Below are positions 32,170 through 38,641 of a stretch of DNA of 38,641 nucleotides, in pieces; position 1 is the first letter of the stretch; each line of letters starts with the position of its first letter. A model generated the notes under the pieces. That model made no database searches and was not told the DNA's origin. It was given only the letters and a program-made list of their open reading frames with translations. Made by a program: the position numbers and the translations under genes. The stretch comes from a bacterium (GTDB taxonomy: Bacteria > SM23-81 > DAOVCL01). The stretch is taken from the NCBI GenBank assembly GCA_029932675.1, contig JAOZPP010000027.1, forward strand, positions 1-38,641, read 5' to 3'.

Positions 32170-33375
32170 TTATTTCAGCAGAATCATCTTCCTCGTCTGC
32201 ACGAAATCCCCGGCTCCGAAGGAGTCCGGAGTCCTTCGGACCTGAAGCCTGTAGAAGTAGATCCCACTGGGGGAGGAAGTTGCGTCCCACCTGACTGCCC
32301 TGTATCCAGCTTTCTGCTTTCCATCGACCAGAGTGGTTACCTTCTCACCGAGGGTGTTGTAGATCTCCACTTTAACCTGGCAATCCACCGGAAGAGTATA
32401 CTTGATTTCGGTAATCGGGTTGAAAGGATTGGGATAGTTTTGATTCAGGGAATATTCCTGAAAAGTTTGTCCTCCGGAACTACCAGGGGAGCCTTCACTA
32501 CCAACGGTAATATAGCCTTCTTTTGTTTTCGTGTGCGAAACTTCGCCATTTGTAACTGTCAATTTGATAGTATAACTTCCGGGCATTGTATAGGTATAAA
32601 CCGGATGCTGTTCTTTCGAATCTTCAACTCCATCGTTGTCGAAATCCCAACTCCAACTTGTTTCTCCAAACATCCCTATTAGCGACAAATCCACAAATTG
32701 AACTGTCAAAGGTGCAATACCCGTTGTTGTATCTGCGGAGAAATCGACCTCCAAAATTTGATCCCCCTCATGCCGCATATATGTTACCGTGTCATCAGTG
32801 ACATAGAATGTCCAGAAGTGGTTGCTTATGCAGCCGCTCATACAGTCTTCCCAACCCCTACGGAATGTATAGATGGAGAGACAAGAGTCGTCTATGGTTG
32901 CATATATATTATCACCATCACCGTAATAGTGATTTGGTTGTGCCCACCTCACTCCTTCTGCTACCGAATACATTGGTGAAAGACATTCTGGATTATAATG
33001 GAAAGGGAACTTCAAAACCAAGACCTTAATAAATGAAAGTGGCTCAATTTGGACAGGACCATATAGCGCGTTTAAACTGTCCAATCCGTGATACTCTCCA
33101 TTGATAAATTCCTCCCAAGCCTCATCAGTTAATCCAACAATAAGCTCACCTGGCACCCAGGGAGGGAAGACATGAATGAGCTCCATCCCAGGATAAAATT
33201 GACGAATGACTGCCAACTCGTTACTTATCCGTTCATAAAGCAAGGGTGGGGCTGATAATTCCCCGGAAACCTGCAGGGCCAAAATCTCGGCATCATCCCA
33301 TCCATCGGCAAGAGCGACGATACTTGTTGAAGATATGCCTATACTTAGAACTAAGAGAAAAATCATAGATCTCAT
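32170..33375 (-). CDS. Secreted PKD-domain protein with T9SS-like tail
   Basis: 401 aa. Signal peptide (MIFLLVLSIGISSTSIVALA), an N-terminal domain of ~200 residues without a known match (it has four Cys around CMSGC), then a PKD domain (EVDFSADTTTGIAPLTVQFVD ... WSWDFDNDGVEDS ... YTYTMPGSYTIKLTVTN), a Ser/Gly linker and a sorting tail (NYPNPFNPITEIKYTLP ... RKMILLK). GGAGGGGA precedes the ATG. Surface-located. In the tail a 9-residue insert VRRTPDSFG interrupts RLQ-AGDF, encoded by a palindromic DNA insertion. Confidence 0.85.
   Translation of the reverse strand: MRSMIFLLVLSIGISSTSIVALADGWDDAEILALQVSGELSAPPLLYERISNELAVIRQFYPGMELIHVFPPWVPGELIVGLTDEAWEEFINGEYHGLDSLNALYGPVQIEPLSFIKVLVLKFPFHYNPECLSPMYSVAEGVRWAQPNHYYGDGDNIYATIDDSCLSIYTFRRGWEDCMSGCISNHFWTFYVTDDTVTYMRHEGDQILEVDFSADTTTGIAPLTVQFVDLSLIGMFGETSWSWDFDNDGVEDSKEQHPVYTYTMPGSYTIKLTVTNGEVSHTKTKEGYITVGSEGSPGSSGGQTFQEYSLNQNYPNPFNPITEIKYTLPVDCQVKVEIYNTLGEKVTTLVDGKQKAGYRAVRWDATSSPSGIYFYRLQVRRTPDSFGAGDFVQTRKMILLK
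32215..32241. repeat. In-frame 27-bp palindromic insertion
   Basis: TCCGAAGGA and TCCTTCGGA arms (9 bp, perfect) flank a TCCGGA centre with two mismatching bases between. Length is divisible by three, so the frame is kept. The other two sorting tails in this window lack it. Confidence 0.6.
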
Positions 33376-33500
33376 AAATATCCCCTCCTTAAGAATGTAG
33401 TTATGGGTCGCTTAACCTGGGAAGACCAGGTACGGTGATGCAGAGGGTACTTTGCTCCCCCTTTCCTAAAGTCAATTTGTCTGCAACCTCCAAATAGAAA

Positions 33501-33539
33501 ACCCACCTGCCTACCCCTGCACAGGGCTGACAAGTGGGT
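33501..33539 (-). terminator. Terminator after the 32-codon ORF
   Basis: ACCCAC (33501-33506) pairs with GTGGGT (33534-33539); inner GCC/GGC and CCC/GGG pairs extend the stem. TTTTC follows on the minus strand. The stop codon of the small ORF overlaps its base. Confidence 0.65.
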
Positions 33540-33637
33540 CAAAATAGAACAGAAAGAAAACCCTTCTTTAAAGCTGGAGAATAATAGCTGAACAAAGCCC
33601 CCTTTGCCCCATCCCCTTCGTAAGGACTAAAATTCAT
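33539..33637 (-). CDS. Small ORF, 32 aa, with own promoter and terminator
   Basis: ATG 33637 has AGGAG exactly 5 nt upstream. The product reads MNFSPYEGDGAKG, then ALFSYYSPALKKGFLSVLF. It is aromatic- and Ser-rich, weakly hydrophobic at the C-terminus and has no Cys. It lies in a compact unit: promoter 33717-33745, an ~80-nt leader with two hairpin-like segments (GGAC/GTCC and CCTGT/ACAGG), ORF, terminator. It could be a small membrane-active peptide, a toxin, or only the coding part of a regulatory RNA. No family recognised. Confidence 0.45.
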   Translation of the reverse strand: MNFSPYEGDGAKGALFSYYSPALKKGFLSVLF

Positions 33638-33716
33638 CTTTTCTCCTGTAACTACAGACAGGCTTGGACTTTCCCTTTTTAAGGGGTCCTTAGCGGATAA
33701 AGGCCTATGTGTAAAT

Positions 33717-33745
33717 AAAATAATAAATTCCTCGCTGCCTGTCAA
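33717..33745 (-). promoter_or_regulatory. Promoter of the 32-codon unit
   Basis: TTGACA (33740-33745), 17-bp spacer, TATTTT (33717-33722) on the minus strand. Confidence 0.65.
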
Positions 33746-33980
33746 GGGGAAAGTGGAATCCTTGGGGGTGAGGGTTTACAAGGCCATCGCCCTCTGAGAG
33801 GCCCTTAACACGGTATCGAATACCTTCCTATTGCCTGCACAAGCCATTCAAAACAAAGGATTGGTGGGTGGGGACGATAATTTACCCTGCCTTTAAGGGA
33901 AAGCGGTATGGTGTTCAAACCCCATTCTCAAGACCAATGTCCCGCCAGTGATTTCAATGTTCATCAGAGCGAAATTATGC

Positions 33981-34637
33981 CTAATGGCCAAAGTCGAGGC
34001 CGACCATAGCGCTAATCATAGCTGTGGAGCCATACCTAAAGATATGTTCAACTCGCACCATTATTGGCATATGCAACTTCTCCCCGATTGGGAGGTTCAT
34101 ACCTGCCGTTCCCGAGAGGCCGACGTTTGTGTCCATACCAGAGTCTTCCTTATATTCGCTACTGTATTTGCCCCGGAAATTGTACTCCCACCACCAGAAT
34201 ACAAAGTGCACCCCCACTCCTGCTTGGAGGAAGAAAGGCGACCCCTCTGGGGCTAACTCCACCAACCCCATAGAGCTAAGGTCATATTCGGTCTCCTTGT
34301 GATAGGCATTCTCATAGGCTTGGAACTTTGAGGAGAACAACCGCTTTACACCAATATCCAAGCCGAGCTTGGTGTTCATACCTTCCATTAGGGGTTTGCT
34401 TGGGCTGAGGAGAAACTGCAGCCCACCTCCAAAGTTGCCCCGGTTCACATCCAAGTACCTGTCCAGGTTCCCTCCGCCAACTTCCACATAACGCAAGTCC
34501 TCTGCCGAGGGAGGCGTAAGTAAGTAGCCCACATTTAGATAGGGCCTTAACGAAATGGTCTCTCCAGCTTGAGACGAGTTTACCATACTCAAGAGAAAGA
34601 GAAGGCCCACAAAAGGGAGAACTGTTCTTTTGGTCAT
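33981..34637 (-). CDS. Outer-membrane beta-barrel-like protein
   Basis: 218 aa from ATG 34637 (GGAG 6 nt upstream). Signal peptide TVLPFVGLLFLLSMVNSSQAGE, then strands rich in alternating aromatic and Gly residues (LRPYLNVGYLLTPPS, FGGGLQFLLSP, FFLQAGVGVHFVFWWWEYNFRGKY) and a final aromatic-terminated strand SAMVGLDFGH. This is the pattern of small outer-membrane barrels. It follows the LanC-like gene by ~170 bp on the same strand and may belong to the operon, for example as an export or immunity factor, but the link is only positional. Confidence 0.6.
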   Translation of the reverse strand: MTKRTVLPFVGLLFLLSMVNSSQAGETISLRPYLNVGYLLTPPSAEDLRYVEVGGGNLDRYLDVNRGNFGGGLQFLLSPSKPLMEGMNTKLGLDIGVKRLFSSKFQAYENAYHKETEYDLSSMGLVELAPEGSPFFLQAGVGVHFVFWWWEYNFRGKYSSEYKEDSGMDTNVGLSGTAGMNLPIGEKLHMPIMVRVEHIFRYGSTAMISAMVGLDFGH

Positions 34638-34810
34638 AATAGGCTCCATCCTGTTAGTTGTTTAGATTTATAAACACCATCGCCACCCTAAAATGCCCTC
34701 AGCTTTATCACCTCCCTCCAAAGATATACCTGCGTTGGGTCATCAAACATCCCCGTTACAACTCAATTTACCTAATAACTATGGGTTAACCTTTCTTGCC
34801 CCCCAACTTA

Positions 34811-35941
34811 TCACCCTTCAACGACTGGTTGTTCAGCCTCTTTGGGGTTTTGGAGGTCAAGCATCAAACAGATGATGCCAGCTAACCCGCTGTAAAGGCC
34901 AAGGCGCCAAAGCTTTATGATTGAGCCATGCTCAGCGAAGTCGGCGTAGTGGAAGGCATATTCTAACCAAGGCCCGCTGGGATCGATACGATTCAAGGAG
35001 AGCAAGGCGTAACTGACGCCCGCAGCCCCACAGCAGAGATGACCAAGGTGGTAATTGGTCTTGTGTATGCAGTATTCGCCGGTTGCCCTGGCGGTTTCAA
35101 GGAAAAGTGGATCCTTGTAAAGGTTGTAAGCAAGGGTCCAGAGGAGGATGAGGCCAGGGGCGCCGTTGCACCAACTATCCATATATCCCCTCTCATCCCT
35201 TTCATCAATGGGCCAACTTATACCATATTTATGCTTTCTGCCCGATTTAGCGTATTGCTTAAGGCCTGTAAGGACCCATTCCGGCAGGGGATAACCGGTT
35301 TCTTTAGACCAGAGGAGGAGTGCATAATAGTTACCAGCGCGCCCATGAGCAAATCCCAATTTGTGATTGTTAGGCCAGGGGACAACCCCATTAGAAACCT
35401 CGGCCGTTGCGGTCAAATCCTTTGCTATGGAATCGCCATACTTCTTTAAACTCGCCTCCCCTGTCTCCCGGTACAATAATGCACAACCAACTAACCGCCC
35501 TGCAATCCCTTGGAGGAATTCTTGCTGAGTTAGCCTCTTGCTTTCTGGAGCAGTGTAATTCTCCAAGGCCTTCTCTAAGATAGGCCGATCGTCCTGCGCA
35601 TAAGCAATAAGTGCTCTGACGAAATCTATCCCCCTGTTCCCGAATAATAACGAGTCCTTTACTTGGATTTCCACGGTCTCCATAGGTTTTTCGGGGAGTT
35701 TAATGATTCGCTCATCTTCTGGTGCAGCAATTACGTGATCGATCCAAAATCGAGCATAATCGAGCCATTTCGCTTCGTCCAAGATACACGCCGCTTTCCA
35801 AAAGGTGTAGGCAATACCAGCTCCCCCTGCATATAGGGAACGATAAGGCGGCGCATGTACCAAACACATGTTCTTGAATGAATACTGGGCAAGTTCCTCA
35901 ATCCCCTTCATTGCTTTTGATAAAGCCCGCGATTTAGTCAT
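34811..35941 (-). CDS. LanC-like cyclase with Cys-Cys-Cys zinc site
   Basis: 376 aa, an alpha-toroid protein. GG-motifs occur at YAGGAGIAYTFWKA, GIAGRLVGCALLY, FAHGRAGNYYALLL (H199), SWCNGAPGLILLW (C258) and HLCCGAAGVSYALL (C303, C304). In classical LanC the third motif is CHG with a His ligand; here it is CCG, as in the Cys-Cys-Cys variants known from some class II synthetases such as ProcM. H199 matches the catalytic His. It would add Cys thiols to dehydrated Ser/Thr. It follows the kinase by 22 bp, with AAAGGTG ahead of ATG. No kinase or lyase is fused to it. Confidence 0.8.
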   Translation of the reverse strand: MTKSRALSKAMKGIEELAQYSFKNMCLVHAPPYRSLYAGGAGIAYTFWKAACILDEAKWLDYARFWIDHVIAAPEDERIIKLPEKPMETVEIQVKDSLLFGNRGIDFVRALIAYAQDDRPILEKALENYTAPESKRLTQQEFLQGIAGRLVGCALLYRETGEASLKKYGDSIAKDLTATAEVSNGVVPWPNNHKLGFAHGRAGNYYALLLWSKETGYPLPEWVLTGLKQYAKSGRKHKYGISWPIDERDERGYMDSWCNGAPGLILLWTLAYNLYKDPLFLETARATGEYCIHKTNYHLGHLCCGAAGVSYALLSLNRIDPSGPWLEYAFHYADFAEHGSIIKLWRLGLYSGLAGIICLMLDLQNPKEAEQPVVEG

Positions 35942-35963
35942 AGATCGACACCTTTATTCTGCC

Positions 35964-37259
35964 TTAGGAATCAAGGCCGCTGTCCTTAAATGGGCTAAAA
36001 TCTGCCTTTGGAGGCAGTGGTATTGCCCTCAGTGCTTCCAGAAACTCAGCCATAGAAGAGAAGCGTTTCCCCTTTTCCTTTTCCAATGCCTTATGTAAAA
36101 CCGCTTCCAACTCCGGCCATGGGGTGCGTTCACACTCCTCAAAACCCTTTGGTTTTTCGTTTAGAATGCTTTTCATATATTCATTCCGGCGAAAATTCCA
36201 TGTATAGGGCATTCGCTTTGTAAAAAGGTAGAAGAGTATCACTCCGAGGGAGTATATTTCCCCGGCGACCGAACCCCAAAGGCCTTTTCGGCCCTCAAGG
36301 ACGTGGCGCACATATTCGGGGGGCATATACAGTATCACACCGCCTTCTTCATAGTTCTCCTCTTCCTTGATTTCAATAGGGCGAGTTAGGCCGAAATCAA
36401 TCAGACAAACATTGCCATTTCTAATTAGGAAGTTGTCGGCATGAACATCACCATGAAGGTAGCCAGCCACATGAACGGCCTTTAGGGCCTCTGCACACTG
36501 AATGGCAAGCTTCATTAGCTTCCTGTCCGTTGCTTTGAAATCCATTTCATGGGCATAACTGATAACAGGAGGGCCATCGACCCAGTCGAGAATACCGTAT
36601 ATGCGTCCCTCATATATCCCTTGTTCCCATAGCTTGACAACGTTAGGATGGTTGACATACCCCATAACTTCAAATTCGTGATTTAAACGCCGCGTTATCC
36701 TCTCTTTCATCTCCTTGTTTGGAAACTTATTTTGCGCAATCTTCAGAGCCCTAAATTCACCTGTGCTCCTGTTTTCAATCTTGTAGATTTCGGAATCCAC
36801 GAGGCAATGTATGTTCTCCCTGATTACGTAGCCAAGCCACTCCTCACCTTCTTTGAAACTGGGTTCTACGGATTCAGCCGATGAGATTTGCTCATCGCCG
36901 ACATCAACAAGAAAGCTGTTGTGGATCAAACTCCTCACCAGCTTCCTAAGTTTAGGATCGAGTTCGTCGCGATTGAGGTTTCTTGACTTCGTAAAATATT
37001 CTAAGATATCATTGTAACTCGCCCCCCTTCTTCCGAACGCTTGCAGCACATCAACTACATCCTTATTGACGATCTTGGGGAGGGCCCGTACCCTCTTGCG
37101 TTCGAGAGCAAAGTACCCCTGGGGGATTTTCCCCTCAGGATAGATTTCCTTTAGCAAAGCCTCCGGCAGCTTGCTAACTGGGGTAATGATGACGTCCTTC
37201 GCCAGGCGTCTGAGGCGATTTAAGTCTATCTTTATATCAGCATTAAGCGGATCTCTCAT
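35964..37259 (-). CDS. Ser/Thr kinase with N-terminal winged-helix-like domain
   Basis: 431 aa. Residues ~48-125 (VNKDVVDVLQAFGRRGASYNDI ... LVRSLIHNSFLVDVGD) look like a PqqD/RRE-type winged helix and resemble residues ~40-110 of the upstream gene product. Residues ~140-415 are a full protein kinase: ALKIA with K173, HEFEV with the alpha-C Glu, HGDVHADNFLI (D271, N276), DFG D288 and YMPPE. Catalytic residues are all present. In the context of a LanC-like and a HopA1-like gene it probably phosphorylates Ser/Thr of a precursor peptide before elimination. Overlaps the upstream gene by 17 bp. Confidence 0.85.
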   Translation of the reverse strand: MRDPLNADIKIDLNRLRRLAKDVIITPVSKLPEALLKEIYPEGKIPQGYFALERKRVRALPKIVNKDVVDVLQAFGRRGASYNDILEYFTKSRNLNRDELDPKLRKLVRSLIHNSFLVDVGDEQISSAESVEPSFKEGEEWLGYVIRENIHCLVDSEIYKIENRSTGEFRALKIAQNKFPNKEMKERITRRLNHEFEVMGYVNHPNVVKLWEQGIYEGRIYGILDWVDGPPVISYAHEMDFKATDRKLMKLAIQCAEALKAVHVAGYLHGDVHADNFLIRNGNVCLIDFGLTRPIEIKEEENYEEGGVILYMPPEYVRHVLEGRKGLWGSVAGEIYSLGVILFYLFTKRMPYTWNFRRNEYMKSILNEKPKGFEECERTPWPELEAVLHKALEKEKGKRFSSMAEFLEALRAIPLPPKADFSPFKDSGLDS

Positions 37260-38457
37260 CTCTTTGCCCTGAAGGGGTGAACTCTATACTCCAATCATCG
37301 CTCAAAGGACGCCATCTAAGACTATCAACTCCAATAAGTTGCATATAAGCATGAATATATTCCAGGGGGTTTTTTGTTCCATCCCGTCGCGCCCCCTGGA
37401 TCGCCAGGGCAAGCTTGGTTGTAATGTAGAGACGCCAGCTATATGATTCCCCAATCTTGTGGGGAGGATCGACCCCCATGGAAACTATGGGATTCTTGGG
37501 GTTTACCTGGAAGCTAAAGGGTACTCCCTGGGGATCAAGGGAGATTAACTGTTCCGACATAAGGGAGGCGAAATCAAAGGCTTGTTTGTATTCGGAGAAG
37601 TAGACCAAGAGTTTGTCTGGGCGGAGGATACCGGCTAAATGCCGGCCGATCTTCATGAAATGTGCCCCAGACTCAGCAACAGCCCCCCTGACAATTTGAA
37701 AAACACGGGGAAGGTCCTGAGGAAGTGGGCTGAAATAGACCTTGTAGCTGGGTTTATCCTTAGGATGTTTCCTCTTCTTAAAATCCCAGGATCTCCAATA
37801 TAGATCAAACGTATCCGGTTCGCCCTTTTCATCTAATCTAATTTGTCGAGACCTAATGGAATTAGGCATACCCTGCCAAGTACCGTCATCCCGTAGGTGG
37901 AGATATGCAGCCAATGCCTTGCTATCAGGGAGGTGTCTCTTCCAACGTCTGTTGATTGGGATGCAGTTGAGGTTGTAAAGGTAGGTGGCTAAATCCTGGG
38001 GGGTGGTAAGTGCTGAATTGAACGCAAGATGGATACCCCTCTCCGAAATGGTTTGGATATAAGCCCTTTTGTCACCTGAATAAGCTAAGTTCTTGGAGGA
38101 AGTGAGGACACGGTTAACAGCTTCCACGCCAGAAATAAATTCCCCATCGGCTAAGACCTGAAGCACACTGTCAAGAACCAGCCGAATTATATACTTTCTC
38201 CTTTCCTCCTTAGTCCCCCTATCGAACTTCTGGAAGGCGTCTCTCAATCTTATGGGTCGGGAGAATTGACGCAAAAAATCTGCGAGATCTCGGTTGACCG
38301 CCTTGACAGTTAATTTAGCCTCCCGGGGAGCATGGACGAAACCATACAAAGCTTTATTACTTACCAGGTGCTGAAAGCGCTTCTTCTGCTCATCAGTTAG
38401 ATCTTCAAAAGGAGTGATTGAATAGAGGGGATTGAGTCGGAAAATCTTATCAAACAT
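37243..38457 (-). CDS. HopA1-like putative phospho-Ser/Thr lyase
   Basis: 404 aa. N-terminal winged-helix-like domain (VNRDLADFLRQFSRPIRL ... VLQVLADGEFISG, residues ~50-110) shared with the kinase. The C-terminal half has SYKVYFSPLPQDLPRVF, HFMKIG (K269), LRPDKLLVYF, VPFSFQV, SMGVDPP (328-332) and YSWRLYITTKLA. The order lysine - R.D.x.VxY - GV..P - S.R is that of HopA1-family proteins, used as lyases in class V lanthipeptide and thioviridamide-type pathways. I infer elimination of phosphate from modified Ser/Thr. It is the first gene of the operon. The assignment is by motif order, not by alignment. Confidence 0.5.
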   Translation of the reverse strand: MFDKIFRLNPLYSITPFEDLTDEQKKRFQHLVSNKALYGFVHAPREAKLTVKAVNRDLADFLRQFSRPIRLRDAFQKFDRGTKEERRKYIIRLVLDSVLQVLADGEFISGVEAVNRVLTSSKNLAYSGDKRAYIQTISERGIHLAFNSALTTPQDLATYLYNLNCIPINRRWKRHLPDSKALAAYLHLRDDGTWQGMPNSIRSRQIRLDEKGEPDTFDLYWRSWDFKKRKHPKDKPSYKVYFSPLPQDLPRVFQIVRGAVAESGAHFMKIGRHLAGILRPDKLLVYFSEYKQAFDFASLMSEQLISLDPQGVPFSFQVNPKNPIVSMGVDPPHKIGESYSWRLYITTKLALAIQGARRDGTKNPLEYIHAYMQLIGVDSLRWRPLSDDWSIEFTPSGQRDERSA

Positions 38458-38578
38458 GAGGTCAATTATCCTTTTGTCAAACTAAAGCAAGCAAGATGCT
38501 CTTGGTTTAGGCGGATCCCGCATCTCTTTGGATCTCTGATGGTTATTGGGCTTCATGGGGACCTTGTTTGAACTTAGC

Positions 38579-38641
38579 TCCTAACGTTCCCTGGGGTCTC
38601 TCCCGCTGGCGCTCCGCAATCCTCCGCCAGTTAGGATTGCT
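38579..38641. repeat. Inverted repeats at the right edge
   Basis: TCCTAAC (38579-38585) and GTTAGGA (38630-38636) are exact complements 58 bp apart; GCAATCCT (38616-38623) and AGGATTGC (38633-38640) form an 8-bp stem; CTGGCG/CGCCAG pair between. Overall size and CTAAC/GTTAG ends resemble an attC-type or small inverted-repeat unit, but no strict consensus box is met and the window ends here. Confidence 0.4.

Noticed and set aside
33638-33745. N-terminal extension of the small ORF up to a TTG at 33745
   Set aside because: That TTG is the -35 box of the promoter; the AGGAG-supported ATG at 33637 is a better start.
34688-34750. 20-codon frame after the LanC-like gene as a precursor peptide
   Set aside because: No Cys, poor ribosome site and too short for a leader plus core.
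38482-38556. 24-codon frame upstream of the HopA1-like gene as precursor
   Set aside because: Only a weak ribosome site and a single adjacent Ser-Cys pair; kept only as a remark in the findings.

Overview
The window looks like a chromosomal segment from a Gram-negative bacterium, probably a member or neighbour of the FCB supergroup or an uncultured candidate phylum. Three secreted proteins end in the NYPNPFNP...TxIxYxLP...KMxLLR tail typical of type IX-like sorting domains, an outer-membrane barrel-like protein is present, and conserved housekeeping genes (pdxA, ftsE, ftsX, holB, ricT, metG, tpiA, secG) sit beside PHA-granule genes (phaR, phasin). The phylum is an inference and cannot be fixed from these data. 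Coding strands are purine-rich with heavy AGG/AGA arginine use.

Layout. 1-2098 (minus): a truncated radical SAM gene, phaR, a phasin-like gene and an ArsR regulator. 2211-3773 (plus): def and amrS, overlapping by ATGA. 3865-5472 (minus): a compact RiPP-like operon with promoter, radical SAM/SPASM maturase, a 36-residue Cys-rich peptide gene that starts on the base after the maturase stop codon, and a terminator. 5593-8654: two decayed transposases and the 3' remnant of a secreted-protein gene. 8655-18212 (plus): a structured leader and terminator, then pdxA-ftsE-ftsX-envC-like-holB-ricT with overlapping genes, metG, tpiA and secG, followed by tRNA-Leu(GAG).

18252-26428 is an 8.2-kb integrative element in the 3' end of tRNA-Leu, bounded by perfect 56-bp direct repeats. 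It carries a tyrosine integrase behind a 7-codon Arg-rich leader ORF, an excisionase-like protein, a PC4-type ssDNA-binding protein, an MCM/AAA-like ATPase, a primase-type CHC2 zinc-finger protein without TOPRIM, several small genes, a 397-410-residue protein of unknown function with a C-terminal HTH, and repeated GTGTCCA motifs near both ends and inside.

26439-33745 is accessory: a secreted repeat protein preceded by a 35-codon signal-peptide ORF; two cassettes in the same orientation (Apea-like HEPN protein and PD-(D/E)XK nuclease), each followed by an attC-like site; a secreted PKD-domain protein with a palindrome inserted in frame; and a tiny promoter-ORF-terminator unit.

33981-38457 (minus) is the second RiPP-like locus: a HopA1-like putative lyase, a Ser/Thr kinase and a LanC-like cyclase with a Cys-Cys-Cys zinc site, as three separate genes, followed by an outer-membrane-like protein. 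The first two share an N-terminal winged-helix-like domain. This resembles a lanthipeptide synthetase split into its three activities, but no convincing precursor is visible before the window ends. The strongest candidates for undescribed biology are this split system and the 3936-5414 maturase/peptide pair; the cassette pair and the integrative element come next.
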